This document shows, piece after piece, positions 51,508-60,082 of a stretch of DNA of 64,000 nucleotides. The stretch spans positions 124,001 to 188,000 of the forward strand of contig CAYHVK010000002.1 in NCBI GenBank assembly GCA_964360255.1, read 5' to 3'. The DNA comes from CAYHVK01 sp964360255 (lineage in GTDB: Bacteria > Bdellovibrionota > Bdellovibrionia > Bdellovibrionales > UBA1609). The position numbers were made by a program, and so were the translations under genes. How positions within the stretch are numbered: the first letter of the stretch is position 1; every line of letters starts with the position of its first letter. The notes under the pieces were generated by a model. It had not been told where the DNA came from. It did no database searches and was given only the letters and a program-made list of their open reading frames with translations.

Positions 51508-52044
51508 TCATACAAATCCGTCGTACAAATAGTCCCAGTTTTTCACTACGCCTTCAGCCAGCCCGCGAGGGTGACCAAAACCTTCAAGTTGATTCACCTT
51601 TATATAATCACTAATCCGCAAAAAATCTTTTACGCCAAAAACGAAGCGCGAGTAGGGCGTTTGCGTCCAAAAACGATCTTTAAGTTTATTGATTTTGCTG
51701 GCACCAGTGATTTTAAGAGCAATGGCTCCGCTTAAGACACGGATAAAGCTTTTATAGGCATGATGAGAGTGAAACTTCGCATGTAAATGCAGATGATTAC
51801 CCACATTGGCTGAGGAAAATATCTTAACGCCAAAAACTTTTGAATACTTCTTAAGAAGGACCGCAATAATAGCCTTATTGCGCGGCTTCAAGAAAGACCA
51901 ATCTCCTTTAGCCTGTTTCGATTTCAAGACTAAATGCATGGTTTGCCGAGTTGTTATGGGGCGATGAGTGCGGCTCGCTCTAGTTGTGCGCTTGTTGCCG
52001 CCGAAGCGATTTGATTTTTTGGTGAAAAGATCTATTTGCTTCAT
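51508..52044 (-). CDS. REP-associated (Y1/HUH, IS200-like) transposase, RAYT type, second copy
   Basis: 178 residues. HUH motif GNHLHLHAKF; catalytic Tyr in SDYIKVNQLEGFGHPRG (YIxxN); basic N-terminus (KSNRFGGNKRTTRASRTHRPITTRQ). It is clearly related to the 40642-41160 protein but diverged (shared N-terminal TxRxTxHxVxKS pattern and GNHLHL). No IS ends. A perfect TTGACA and a TATAAA lie upstream with only 8 bases between the -10 and the ATG and no ribosome site. A long hairpin lies 46 bp past the stop. Confidence 0.85.
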   Translation of the reverse strand: MKQIDLFTKKSNRFGGNKRTTRASRTHRPITTRQTMHLVLKSKQAKGDWSFLKPRNKAIIAVLLKKYSKVFGVKIFSSANVGNHLHLHAKFHSHHAYKSFIRVLSGAIALKITGASKINKLKDRFWTQTPYSRFVFGVKDFLRISDYIKVNQLEGFGHPRGLAEGVVKNWDYLYDGFV

Positions 52045-52052
52045 TTTTTTAA

Positions 52053-52079
52053 TTTATATGTGACTTATGGTATTGTCAA
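52053..52079 (-). promoter_or_regulatory. Promoter of the second RAYT gene, probably leaderless
   Basis: On the minus strand TTGACA (52079-52074), 15-bp spacer, TATAAA (52058-52053), then TTAAAAAA and the ATG. The spacer is short; the 8-base gap to the start leaves no room for a leader. Confidence 0.55.
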
Positions 52080-52084
52080 TGATG

Positions 52085-52200
52085 TTTCGACTTGATCACT
52101 GATTCAAGTTCGAAGTACAACGATGTTTTTGGATAGAAAGTTATTGCAGATTAAATCGTGGGTTGAGTATCTGGGCACCGAATGACTTTTCGACTTGATC
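52085..52200. repeat. Direct repeat TTTCGACTTGATC in the 241-bp gap
   Basis: The same 13 bases occur at 52085-52097 and 52188-52200. The first copy also forms part of a loose inverted repeat (TTTCGACTTGA ... TCAAGTTCGAA, one indel). They lie between the RAYT promoter and the GlsB-like gene; they may be protein-binding sites. Confidence 0.45.
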
Positions 52201-52237
52201 GTAAAAAATGACTATGTCACGATAGGGTTGGTAGGTG

Positions 52238-52265
52238 TTGTTGCGGTGATTTTAGAGCCTATACA
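52238..52265 (+). promoter_or_regulatory. Possible promoter of the GlsB/YeaQ-like gene
   Basis: TTGTTG (52238-52243), 16-bp spacer, TATACA (52260-52265), each 4 of 6; GAGAGG precedes the ATG. Confidence 0.4.
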
Positions 52266-52285
52266 AGTTAATAGAGAGGTCGTTT

Positions 52286-52585
52286 ATGGATAAAATCCAT
52301 TCAATATTTAATAGTCAGTCGGCTTTTATTCAGCACATACTGGTATGGATTGGATTAGGTCTGGTCATTGGTGTGTTAGCTAAACTTATCATGCCCGGTA
52401 ATGAAAACATGGGCTGGATTCGCACTATCCTTTTAGGTATCGCAGGTTCATTTCTTGGAATCATGGGTGCGGCTTACTTCTTTAGGCTCCCAAACTATTC
52501 TGCCTTCAGCTGGCAGGGGATTGTGCTGGGAGTGATCGGAGCTTTTGTTCTGGTGCTTTTCAATCGTCTGGTTACGAAGTCATGA
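52286..52585 (+). CDS. GlsB/YeaQ/YmgE-family small membrane protein
   Basis: 99 residues, three hydrophobic segments with the glycine pattern GLGLVIGVLAKLIMPG and ILLGIAGSFLGIMGA, typical of the transglycosylase-associated/YeaQ family. Members are stress-induced in enterobacteria; function is unknown. The N-terminal 15 residues are longer than usual. It converges with the barrel gene with 10 bp between stops. Confidence 0.85.
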   Translation: MDKIHSIFNSQSAFIQHILVWIGLGLVIGVLAKLIMPGNENMGWIRTILLGIAGSFLGIMGAAYFFRLPNYSAFSWQGIVLGVIGAFVLVLFNRLVTKS

Positions 52586-52595
52586 GTTTAGAGGC

Positions 52596-53324
52596 TTAGA
52601 AGTTCACACCCAAAACACCAGTGAGTAAGAACATATCACCACTTGGGTACTTGCCTGTGGCTGTGCCGTTAACTTCGAGGTTTGTATTCTCGTCTTTGAA
52701 GTTCACGAATTGATAGAGACCTTGTGCGCCAATGTACATTTTGTTGCGCATGATGGGGAACTCAACCCCTCCGCCCACACTAAAGCCTGAAGCGCGGTCG
52801 TTACTGAAATCAGCGATACCATTAATATTAATCTCGCGACTCACAGACGCAAAGCCCAAGAGCAAATAAGGATTAGTTGCGGCTAATCCCTTAGTTACGT
52901 TCTGAGTGTTAATGAAGTACTTGAAGTCTACGCTCACCGTACTGATATCTGCATCACCTGTAATACTCTGACCATTGCCTGCAATCTTCAAAGCGTGACC
53001 GCCGGTGAGATAACCAAACTGCATGGCAAAACGAAGATCAAAGAAGTAGCTGAGGTAAAGACCAAAAGCCACATCACTATCATAGATGTCAGCCATGCCA
53101 TCGGTGAAACCGCGCTGACCAACAGACATACCCAAAGTTAAGAATCGGCCATTTCTGAAGAAGTTAATATCGGCTTCTTCATCTCCTGATTCTTCGTATT
53201 CGCTGTAATCGATAAATGGATCATAGGCATCTTGCTCGTCTTGCGCGAAAGAGGCGATTGGCGACGCCATCATTCCAAGTGCAAGAATTAAAGAGTAAAA
53301 AAAGAATGTCTTATTTTGAGACAC
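52596..53324 (-). CDS. Outer-membrane beta-barrel protein
   Basis: 242 residues, GTG start after GGGGGGAT. Signal peptide about MSQNKTFFFYSLILALGMMASPIASFA, then an acidic segment (DEQDAYDPFIDYSEYEESGDEEADI) and eight or so strands (LTLGMSVGQRGF, FGLYLSYFFDLRFAMQFGYLTGG, VSVDFKYFI, YLLLGFASVSREI, FSVGGGVEFPI, KMYIGAQGLYQFV), ending LTGVLGVNF with the barrel C-terminal Phe. It resembles OmpA/OprF-type small barrels without the peptidoglycan-binding domain. Monocistronic. Confidence 0.78.
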   Translation of the reverse strand: MSQNKTFFFYSLILALGMMASPIASFAQDEQDAYDPFIDYSEYEESGDEEADINFFRNGRFLTLGMSVGQRGFTDGMADIYDSDVAFGLYLSYFFDLRFAMQFGYLTGGHALKIAGNGQSITGDADISTVSVDFKYFINTQNVTKGLAATNPYLLLGFASVSREININGIADFSNDRASGFSVGGGVEFPIMRNKMYIGAQGLYQFVNFKDENTNLEVNGTATGKYPSGDMFLLTGVLGVNF

Positions 53325-53465
53325 AGCGATCCCCCCGGACTAGTGCTATCTATAATAAGAGCAAAAAGGATGCTAGGTAAAAGCAATTCTAGTGAAATAG
53401 GACTACTTTTACTGTTTAAGGCTTATTCACCCTCTGTGTAGGGTGTTGACAGCTAGCGTCTGCCC

Positions 53466-54536
53466 TTAAGGTGTTAGGCCATCATCAAACTTGAAGAGGT
53501 TTGTAAAGCCCTTACCGCTTGAGTGTTTTGACGACTCAATAGTGAGGCTCACTTTTTCGCTAGAAATCAATGACTCAAGGGTCTTGATCGCATCCATTTC
53601 AGAGCGACTTTCAATAGTCGTGTAATTTACATCACCGGAATGAGTGGTAGGAATGGTCAGATCAGCGAACTGAATCTTCAGAACTTGGTCACCAGTTGTA
53701 GCGTCAGTTTGTGTCATTAAAGTTCTAATAATAGAGGCCGGAATCTTATAGTCTTTTAAAAGGAGTCCTACTGCGCTTGGATTTTCACTCGCCACATAAG
53801 TGCGCGCCTTATAGCCTTTACCATCTTTTGCTGCAGACAGCATGAGGGGTAAACCCAGGCGGTGAGTGACTAAGAAAATCAATGAATCAATTTCGCTCGC
53901 CAAAATCACTTTATGGATCATTTGACCCACACGAATTTTCACAATGAGCACGCCGGATTGTGATTTATCAGGAGACTGAAGCGTAGAAACTTCTACGATT
54001 TCATTCACTCCAGCCATTGTGAGTGGACCCAATACGTAATGAGATGTGAGTTGTGAATTGTCTAAATCTGTGGAGTCAGCCAGTTCAAGCTTGGCTGAAA
54101 TTCGAGGCGAAGAGCTGCCACCAAAGGTAGTAGAGATTATAGAGGGGTTAAATAGGGCTCGGTGTTCGATAAGAAGAGCATCAAGGCGAGTGCGCACAGG
54201 AACTTGGTAATCTTTCTCAGAAAAATGAACGATCAATTGGTCGGTGGCGGCTTCATTAGGGTTGTTACTACTTTTTTCACGTGAGCCTAGAAGAACTTCT
54301 GTAACTTCGGCGTGGTCGCCTAGGTCCCAAGGATATTCACTAAAAGTCGCAGCTACCGCCATTGGAATCTTTGTGAGGACAGCAAAGCACTTATTGATTA
54401 AGATCTTAGCAGGCTCTTTGCCTGGCTTTGGTGGAGTAGCCTTCTTATTGGCGAAAGCGTTTGTCGCCAAAATGGTAGTGGCGGAAACGATTAAAGTAAG
54501 GGCTAAAAAACGGGCGGAAGCTGGTAGTTTAATCAT
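53466..54536 (-). CDS. Exported protein of unknown function
   Basis: 356 residues from the ATG at 54536. Signal peptide MIKLPASARFLALTLIVSATTILATNAFA. The mature part is beta-rich without a family I know (LIVHFSEKDYQVPVRTRLDALLI; GQMIHKVILASEIDSLIFLV). No Cys-based lipobox. It lies between the barrel gene and the divergent purine operon. Confidence that it is coding is high from signal peptide and length. Confidence 0.72.
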   Translation of the reverse strand: MIKLPASARFLALTLIVSATTILATNAFANKKATPPKPGKEPAKILINKCFAVLTKIPMAVAATFSEYPWDLGDHAEVTEVLLGSREKSSNNPNEAATDQLIVHFSEKDYQVPVRTRLDALLIEHRALFNPSIISTTFGGSSSPRISAKLELADSTDLDNSQLTSHYVLGPLTMAGVNEIVEVSTLQSPDKSQSGVLIVKIRVGQMIHKVILASEIDSLIFLVTHRLGLPLMLSAAKDGKGYKARTYVASENPSAVGLLLKDYKIPASIIRTLMTQTDATTGDQVLKIQFADLTIPTTHSGDVNYTTIESRSEMDAIKTLESLISSEKVSLTIESSKHSSGKGFTNLFKFDDGLTP

Positions 54537-54600
54537 AACCAAGTTTAAAGCAAAAGCTATGCGAAAGTGAGTTGGCTTAATGCCGTTCTGGGCGCTGATT

Positions 54601-54616
54601 GGCTCTAAAACGAGCC
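54601..54616. other. Small hairpin upstream of the purine operon
   Basis: GGCTC-TAAAAC-GAGCC, followed by TAAAAATT. The 194-bp gap 54537-54730 holds no purine-riboswitch-like fold that I can see; AAGGAG precedes the purM GTG. Confidence 0.35.
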
Positions 54617-54730
54617 TAAAAATTAGACAGCAGGCCGCAAAATGACACGTCGTTTATGTCTATGAAGTCAGTGGCTCTTTCACCCTCTTCTTGGTAGAAA
54701 AATGTATCCAAGCTTTGAAGGAGTGCTAAC

Positions 54731-55777
54731 GTGGCCATTGACTATAAACAGGCCGGCGTCGATATCGAAGCAGGCGACAAGCTTGTTGATTGGTTGCAAT
54801 CCGCAAAAAATCAGAAAAAAGATAAACGTGTACTGAGCGGAATCGGTGGATTTGCAGCCATGTTTCGCGCTGATTTCAAGAAAATGAAAAAGCCCTGCCT
54901 GGTCACATCAACTGATGGCGTCGGCACTAAAGTTCTTCTCGCTTCAAAATTTAATAAGCTCGAAGGTGTGGGCCAAGATCTCGTTGCCATGTGTGTGAAC
55001 GATTTGATTTGTGTTGGCGCTGAACCTTTATTTTTCTTAGACTACTATGCTTGCGGTCAGCTTGATTTAGAAAAGGCTCAAGTTTTTTTAAAAGGCGTGC
55101 GTCAGGCTTGTGCAGCTGTCGGCTGTTCACTTATTGGTGGTGAGACCGCTGAGATGCCAGGCGTTTACCAAAAAGATCATTTCGACTGTGCAGGTTTCGC
55201 AGTTGGAGTCGTCGACGAGCCGAAAGCTTTAGGTCCTCATCGCGTAAAAGTGGGCGATGTAATTTTAGCTGTTCCGAGTTCTGGATTTCACTCCAATGGT
55301 TATTCGCTCCTCCGCCAAGTTTTCGCTGATGATATGGAGAAATGGGAGTCTGTGCTTATGACTCCAACAGCTCTTTACGGCGGCTTGGTTAAAAAACTTC
55401 AGAAGTCAGTGAAAGGCCTTCGTGCCTGCGCCAATATTACGGGCGGCGGTATTGAGAACATTCCACGTGTTTTACCTAAAGGCACAGTGGCTCAGCTTCA
55501 GCCATGGACTTGCCCTCAACCTTTTCAAGTCGTGAAAAAGCGCTCTGAGATGACGTGGCAGAAAATGCTCGTCACTCTCAATTGCGGAGTTGGTTTTACA
55601 GTGATTGTTGATAAAAAAGATCAGAATAAAGCTCTGCAAATTATTAAAAAAGAATTCGGTGACGGATGGGTGATGGGCGAAGTGGTGAAAGCCGCTAAAG
55701 GTGCCTCAAAGGCTGAAGCGACGGTGACCATAGACTATGCGGCCTTCGAAAAAATGAACCATGGCGGCCCTACATGA
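54731..55777 (+). CDS. purM: Phosphoribosylformylglycinamidine cyclo-ligase
   Basis: 348 residues, GTG start with AAGGAG. STDGVGTK, DLVAMCVNDL, GGETAEMPG and GFHSNGYSLLR are PurM signatures. It closes FGAM to AIR (fifth step of IMP synthesis). It heads the purine operon that runs to purF. Confidence 0.97.
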   Translation: MAIDYKQAGVDIEAGDKLVDWLQSAKNQKKDKRVLSGIGGFAAMFRADFKKMKKPCLVTSTDGVGTKVLLASKFNKLEGVGQDLVAMCVNDLICVGAEPLFFLDYYACGQLDLEKAQVFLKGVRQACAAVGCSLIGGETAEMPGVYQKDHFDCAGFAVGVVDEPKALGPHRVKVGDVILAVPSSGFHSNGYSLLRQVFADDMEKWESVLMTPTALYGGLVKKLQKSVKGLRACANITGGGIENIPRVLPKGTVAQLQPWTCPQPFQVVKKRSEMTWQKMLVTLNCGVGFTVIVDKKDQNKALQIIKKEFGDGWVMGEVVKAAKGASKAEATVTIDYAAFEKMNHGGPT

Positions 55778-55787
55778 GGATTCAGTA

Positions 55788-57107
55788 ATGGAAACACGCA
55801 GTGATGTCGCCTTAGTCTCTATTTTTGGTCGTGGGAATTGGTTAGCTGCAGAGCTTTCGCAGTTAGGTCTTGATGTTACTTTGATTGATATTTCTGACCA
55901 ATTCGGTCACTGGTCCCCAGAAGATTGGGAAGGCCCTTTCGGACTTTTTCAATCTGAGCTTCTTTCGCAGTCGATGATGACTCGCCTCCATGAAGAAGAT
56001 TACTTCGATACAGTTGATGAAGGCGCCGTAGTTTGGACGCGATCAGGTCCACTTGATGTCTTGGGTCCTCACGCCAGTTACTTACTTGAAAAATTCGGCA
56101 TTACAGTCGAGCAGCAGAATTACCTGCAGCGTTTTGATTCTATTCCTAAAAAAGAACAAGAGCGTATTAAGAGAGCCTTCCGCGAACTTCGTTTTAAGCA
56201 AAATTGGTTCTTACAGCTCTCTCATGCCATCGCCAGCAATGTGCAAAACTCGAATGCTGAAAGCCTTGAAAGTCCAAGACCGCTTCCTGTTTTTTCGCCG
56301 CTTTCAATTCGTCGTGTGAGCCGTAAAGGTTACGAGCGGGCTTTAAGTTTTATTGAAAATAAAAAAGTGAATGTCGTTAAGAAGGCCCGTTTGCGCGATA
56401 TTTCTGTCGTCGGCCGTAAAGTGCAATCTCTTGAAGTTGAATCGGCGCAATGGTCAGGGATTCTATCTTCTGAGCATGTGGTCTGGTCCCTTTCAAGTGC
56501 CGAGACCGCTCACTTATCTAAGAACTTCTTGTCATCCCTTTATGGCGGGCAAGTGAGTGAGCCAAGTTGGGCTTGGGTCCGTTATAGAATTGAAGTGACG
56601 GATTCTGACCTTCTTAGCGTAGTGCCTAAAAAGTTTGTGATGATTGAAGATCTAGATTTAAACTGGACCCATTCAAACATGGCTCTTGTGCAAAAAACTG
56701 TGAACGAGAAAGAGCTCGATTTCTGGATTAAAGTTCCGACAGCCCATAGATTCCACCGTGATTACTTAGAGAAAATGAGTTCTGAGTTATTAACCCATAT
56801 TCAGACACGTTTGCCGAATAGCTCAGCCCGCGTTGTGAGCTTACCGCAAGAATGTCATTACGACAGCGCCGTATTAGGCCCGCCACGCTTTCCGGTTTAT
56901 GAGCCGGCGCAGGCGAGAAAGTTTGCTACATCGTCATTAAACAATCTTGAGCTCGATAGCCCAGAACGTTGGGAGCTTCTCGATTGGACAGGTCAGCACC
57001 TTTACCAAAAAGGTATTTTTGAAAATTTGAAGAGTTGGAAGATTGAACGAGATCAAAAGCGCGCCAAGCTTGAAGCTCAAGCGGCCGCTCGAAAAGGGAA
57101 CAAATGA
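55788..57107 (+). CDS. Unknown Rossmann-type protein inside the purine operon
   Basis: 439 residues from the ATG at 55788, preferred because GAGGA lies 8 bases upstream; an ATG 27 bp earlier is in frame. The N-terminus VALVSIFGRGNWLAAELSQLGLDVTLIDIS is a beta-alpha-beta nucleotide-binding fold resembling FAD-dependent amine oxidase/phytoene desaturase-type enzymes, though the glycine pattern is degraded (GRGNW rather than GxGxxG). The middle has few recognisable motifs. The stop overlaps purB by 4 bp. It is not a known purine enzyme. Function unknown. Confidence 0.7.
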   Translation: METRSDVALVSIFGRGNWLAAELSQLGLDVTLIDISDQFGHWSPEDWEGPFGLFQSELLSQSMMTRLHEEDYFDTVDEGAVVWTRSGPLDVLGPHASYLLEKFGITVEQQNYLQRFDSIPKKEQERIKRAFRELRFKQNWFLQLSHAIASNVQNSNAESLESPRPLPVFSPLSIRRVSRKGYERALSFIENKKVNVVKKARLRDISVVGRKVQSLEVESAQWSGILSSEHVVWSLSSAETAHLSKNFLSSLYGGQVSEPSWAWVRYRIEVTDSDLLSVVPKKFVMIEDLDLNWTHSNMALVQKTVNEKELDFWIKVPTAHRFHRDYLEKMSSELLTHIQTRLPNSSARVVSLPQECHYDSAVLGPPRFPVYEPAQARKFATSSLNNLELDSPERWELLDWTGQHLYQKGIFENLKSWKIERDQKRAKLEAQAAARKGNK

Positions 57108-58390
57108 TAGCGCGTTACACTCGGGCCAAAATGGGAAAAATTTGGTCGGATGAGAACAAGTTTGCAAAATTATTAGAAGTAGAAACGGCCGTAGCCAAAG
57201 CTCAAGCTGAGTTAAAAATTATCCCGATGGCCGCCGCTCGTGCCATTCAGCAAAAGGGCAAGTTTCAAATCAATCGTATTTTAGAAATTGAAAAGACAAC
57301 GAAGCATGATGTAATCGCCTTCGTTTCTAACGTGGCTGAGAACGTAGGCGACCACGGTAAGTACATTCACTACGGAATGACCTCATCAGATGTTCTCGAC
57401 ACAGCATTAAGTCTTCAGGTGCGTGAAGCGGGAGCAGAACTTGAATCAGGCTTTGTGGCTTTAAAGAAAGCTCTAACTGGTAAAGTCACTCGTCACGCGA
57501 AAACACTCTGTGCTGGTCGTACTCACGGTATGCACGCTGAAGTGACAAGCTTCGGTATTAAAATGGCCGGCTTCTTAGCAGAACTTGAGCGCGCTCACAC
57601 TCGCTACACTGAAGCTTTAAATGAAATGATGATCGGTAAACTTTCGGGTGCTGTAGGCACGTATTCATCGCAAGACGCACGCGTTGAAGAACTCGTGTGC
57701 AAGAAGCTCAAGCTCAAATCTGAAACGATCGCGACTCAAGTGATTCCGCGTGATCGTCATGCAGCGCTTTTAACGTCACTCGCTTTAGTCGGTACATTTA
57801 TTGAAAGACTCTCAACAGAACTTCGCCACTTACAGCGTACAGAAGTGGGGGAGGTCACTGAGAAGTTCTCTTCGGGTCAAAAGGGTTCAAGCGCAATGCC
57901 GCATAAGAAGAATCCGATTTCAGCTGAGAACCTGACTGGCTCCGCTCGCTTGCTTCGATCTTATGCTCTTGCGGGTTTAGAAAACGTAGCCCTTTGGCAC
58001 GAGCGTGACATCAGTCACTCAAGTGTTGAGCGGGTGATCTTTCCGGATGCGTTTATTTTGGCTGATTATGCTTTGAATCGCTTAGCTGATTTAATCAGCG
58101 GATTAGAAGTGAATTCAAAACGTATGCTTGAAAATATGCAGCAGTCGCAAGGCACGCTGTTCAGTTCGCTTTTATTATTGGCTTTAGTTAAAAAAGGTCT
58201 TTCACGTGAAGACGCTTATAAAATAGTGCAAGAGAATGCTCACGGCCTCAAGCCAAAAGAGAATCTCTTGTCGAGCGTGAGCCGTGATGCCCGAGTTAAA
58301 GAACTTCTATCAAAGAAAGAGCTTCAAGCTGTTTTCTCTGAGAAGTCTTTAGCTGAAAGATTTGTGAAGATTACTAAACGAGTTTTGTAG
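57104..58390 (+). CDS. purB: Adenylosuccinate lyase
   Basis: 428 residues. The lyase signature SSAMPHKKNPISAENLTG is present; H in GRTHGMHAEVTSFG and the catalytic SSVERVIFPD stretch fit. It cleaves SAICAR and adenylosuccinate. It overlaps the unknown gene by 4 bp. Confidence 0.96.
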   Translation: MIARYTRAKMGKIWSDENKFAKLLEVETAVAKAQAELKIIPMAAARAIQQKGKFQINRILEIEKTTKHDVIAFVSNVAENVGDHGKYIHYGMTSSDVLDTALSLQVREAGAELESGFVALKKALTGKVTRHAKTLCAGRTHGMHAEVTSFGIKMAGFLAELERAHTRYTEALNEMMIGKLSGAVGTYSSQDARVEELVCKKLKLKSETIATQVIPRDRHAALLTSLALVGTFIERLSTELRHLQRTEVGEVTEKFSSGQKGSSAMPHKKNPISAENLTGSARLLRSYALAGLENVALWHERDISHSSVERVIFPDAFILADYALNRLADLISGLEVNSKRMLENMQQSQGTLFSSLLLLALVKKGLSREDAYKIVQENAHGLKPKENLLSSVSRDARVKELLSKKELQAVFSEKSLAERFVKITKRVL

Positions 58391-58434
58391 TTATTAATTG
58401 ATTTTATTAATGGTACGGCCAGAAAAGGAAATCT

Positions 58435-59154
58435 ATGTCATACGCTCGTGGCGAGCTTCTTTATGAAGGTAAAGCAAAAAGAGTTTATACGGTCCAAAAT
58501 GAAGCCCACTTTGTGTGGCTGGAGTATAAAAATAGCTTAACAGCATTTAACGCTCTTAAAAAAGGAGAGTTTCAAGGCAAGGGCCAGCTCAACCGCAATA
58601 TTGCTTCTATTCTCTTTCGTGAACTGAAGAAAAAAGACATTCAAAGCCACTGGGTCAGCGATATCGGTGATCACGATATGGTTTGTATGAAGCTCGATAT
58701 GGTTCCGCTTGAAGTGGTGGTTCGTAATACGGTCGCGGGCAGTCTCGCTAAGAAATTCGGAATCGAAGAAGGCACGCCGCTCAGAGAGCCCCTTGTTGAG
58801 CTTTATTATAAGCACGATGCTCTTCAAGATCCTTTTATCAGTGATGATCAGGCCATTCTCTTAAAGTTTATTGAGTCGCAAGCCGCCTTAGATGTTTTGA
58901 AAGCTCAGGCTCTTAAGATCAATCAAGTTCTAAAAGATGTTTTCAAGCGTGTTGATATTGATCTCATTGATTTCAAAATCGAGTTCGGCCGCGACCGCAG
59001 TGGAACTTTCTTTCTCGCGGATGAAATCAGCCCAGACAGCTGCCGTCTTTGGGACAGCCGCACGGGCGATAAATTAGATAAAGATCGTTTCAGGCGTGAT
59101 CTCGGCAAAGTTGAAGAGAGCTACCAAGAAGTTTGGCGTCGCCTGTCTTCATAG
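58435..59154 (+). CDS. purC: Phosphoribosylaminoimidazole-succinocarboxamide synthase
   Basis: 239 residues, typical length. GELLYEGKAKRVY at the N-terminus, SSN-like ADEISPDSCRLWD and DFKIEFGRD identify it. It joins aspartate to CAIR. A 45-bp gap separates it from purB; 'AAAGGAAATCT' provides the ribosome site. Confidence 0.96.
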   Translation: MSYARGELLYEGKAKRVYTVQNEAHFVWLEYKNSLTAFNALKKGEFQGKGQLNRNIASILFRELKKKDIQSHWVSDIGDHDMVCMKLDMVPLEVVVRNTVAGSLAKKFGIEEGTPLREPLVELYYKHDALQDPFISDDQAILLKFIESQAALDVLKAQALKINQVLKDVFKRVDIDLIDFKIEFGRDRSGTFFLADEISPDSCRLWDSRTGDKLDKDRFRRDLGKVEESYQEVWRRLSS

Positions 59155-59206
59155 GCTGCTTCGCGAGTGCTTAGGTATTTTTGTTTTTAAATTTTAAGGA
59201 GTCCAA

Positions 59207-59443
59207 ATGAAAGTCGCAGTTAAAATTCTACCGAAAAATGAAGTTCTCGATTCTCAGGGCCGTGCAGTGGCGAAGATTTTGAACAGCCACGGTAAAAAAA
59301 TCGAAAACTGTCGTGTGGGTCGCTATGTGATTATCGAAGTCGCAGAGACCGATAAGAATAAAGCGATTGCAAAAGCCCAAGAGATGGCTGAATTCGTACT
59401 TTACAATCCGCTTATCGAAACTTTTGAATTGGAAGTTCTATGA
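59207..59443 (+). CDS. purS: Phosphoribosylformylglycinamidine synthase subunit PurS
   Basis: 78 residues, the normal PurS size. VLDSQGRAVAKILNSHG and the C-terminal YNPLIETFELEVL fit. It starts after AAGGAGTCC. It bridges PurL and PurQ. Its stop overlaps purQ by 4 bp. Confidence 0.95.
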   Translation: MKVAVKILPKNEVLDSQGRAVAKILNSHGKKIENCRVGRYVIIEVAETDKNKAIAKAQEMAEFVLYNPLIETFELEVL

Positions 59444-60081
59444 AGTTAGGTGTAGTGAGGTTTCTTGGCACCAACTGTGACTTCGATGTTTTCGAAGCCA
59501 TCAAAGAAGTAGGGCTCGAGCCGGAATGGCTTTGGTATCAAGATCAATTTCAAGTGAATGACTATAAGGCGCTTTTTCTGCCGGGTGGTTTTAGTTATGG
59601 CGACTACTTACGTTGCGGAGCTTTAGCGGCTCGCGCTCCGATTATGAAAAGTGTTCGTGAAGCAGCTAAGAAGGGCACGCCCATCTTAGGTATTTGCAAT
59701 GGTTTTCAAATTCTCTGTGAATCAGGTTTATTACCAGGGGTTTTAGTTCAGAACAGCCATCTTCGCTTCATAGATAAGTGGGTGGATTTGAATTTGAAAA
59801 ATGCCAGTCCGTTCACTTCTGCTACAGATAAAAAAATTCGTCTTCCGGTGGCTCATGGTGAAGGCCGTTACATCGTTGAAGAAGATGAAGTGCGTAGATT
59901 ATTTGATGACGAACAAGTTTGGCTGACTTACGGAAAAAACCCGAACGGTTCAGTTGAAGATATCGCCGGGGTTTTAAGCTCTGGCAAAAACGTCGCGGGC
60001 CTTATGCCTCACCCCGAGCGTGCAATGACGAGCTGGATGGGTGGGCAAGACGGCCGCAGCTTTTTTGAAAGCTTGGTGTAG
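59440..60081 (+). CDS. purQ: Phosphoribosylformylglycinamidine synthase, glutaminase subunit PurQ
   Basis: 213 residues. Class-I amidotransferase: nucleophile Cys in LGICNGFQIL, and the His-Glu pair in GLMPHPERAM. LPGGFSYGDYLRCGALAA is PurQ-specific. It supplies ammonia to PurL. Confidence 0.97.
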   Translation: MKLGVVRFLGTNCDFDVFEAIKEVGLEPEWLWYQDQFQVNDYKALFLPGGFSYGDYLRCGALAARAPIMKSVREAAKKGTPILGICNGFQILCESGLLPGVLVQNSHLRFIDKWVDLNLKNASPFTSATDKKIRLPVAHGEGRYIVEEDEVRRLFDDEQVWLTYGKNPNGSVEDIAGVLSSGKNVAGLMPHPERAMTSWMGGQDGRSFFESLV

Positions 60082-60082
60082 C

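Noticed and set aside
54537..54730. Purine riboswitch before purM
   Set aside because: No three-way junction or conserved core is visible; only one small hairpin is present.
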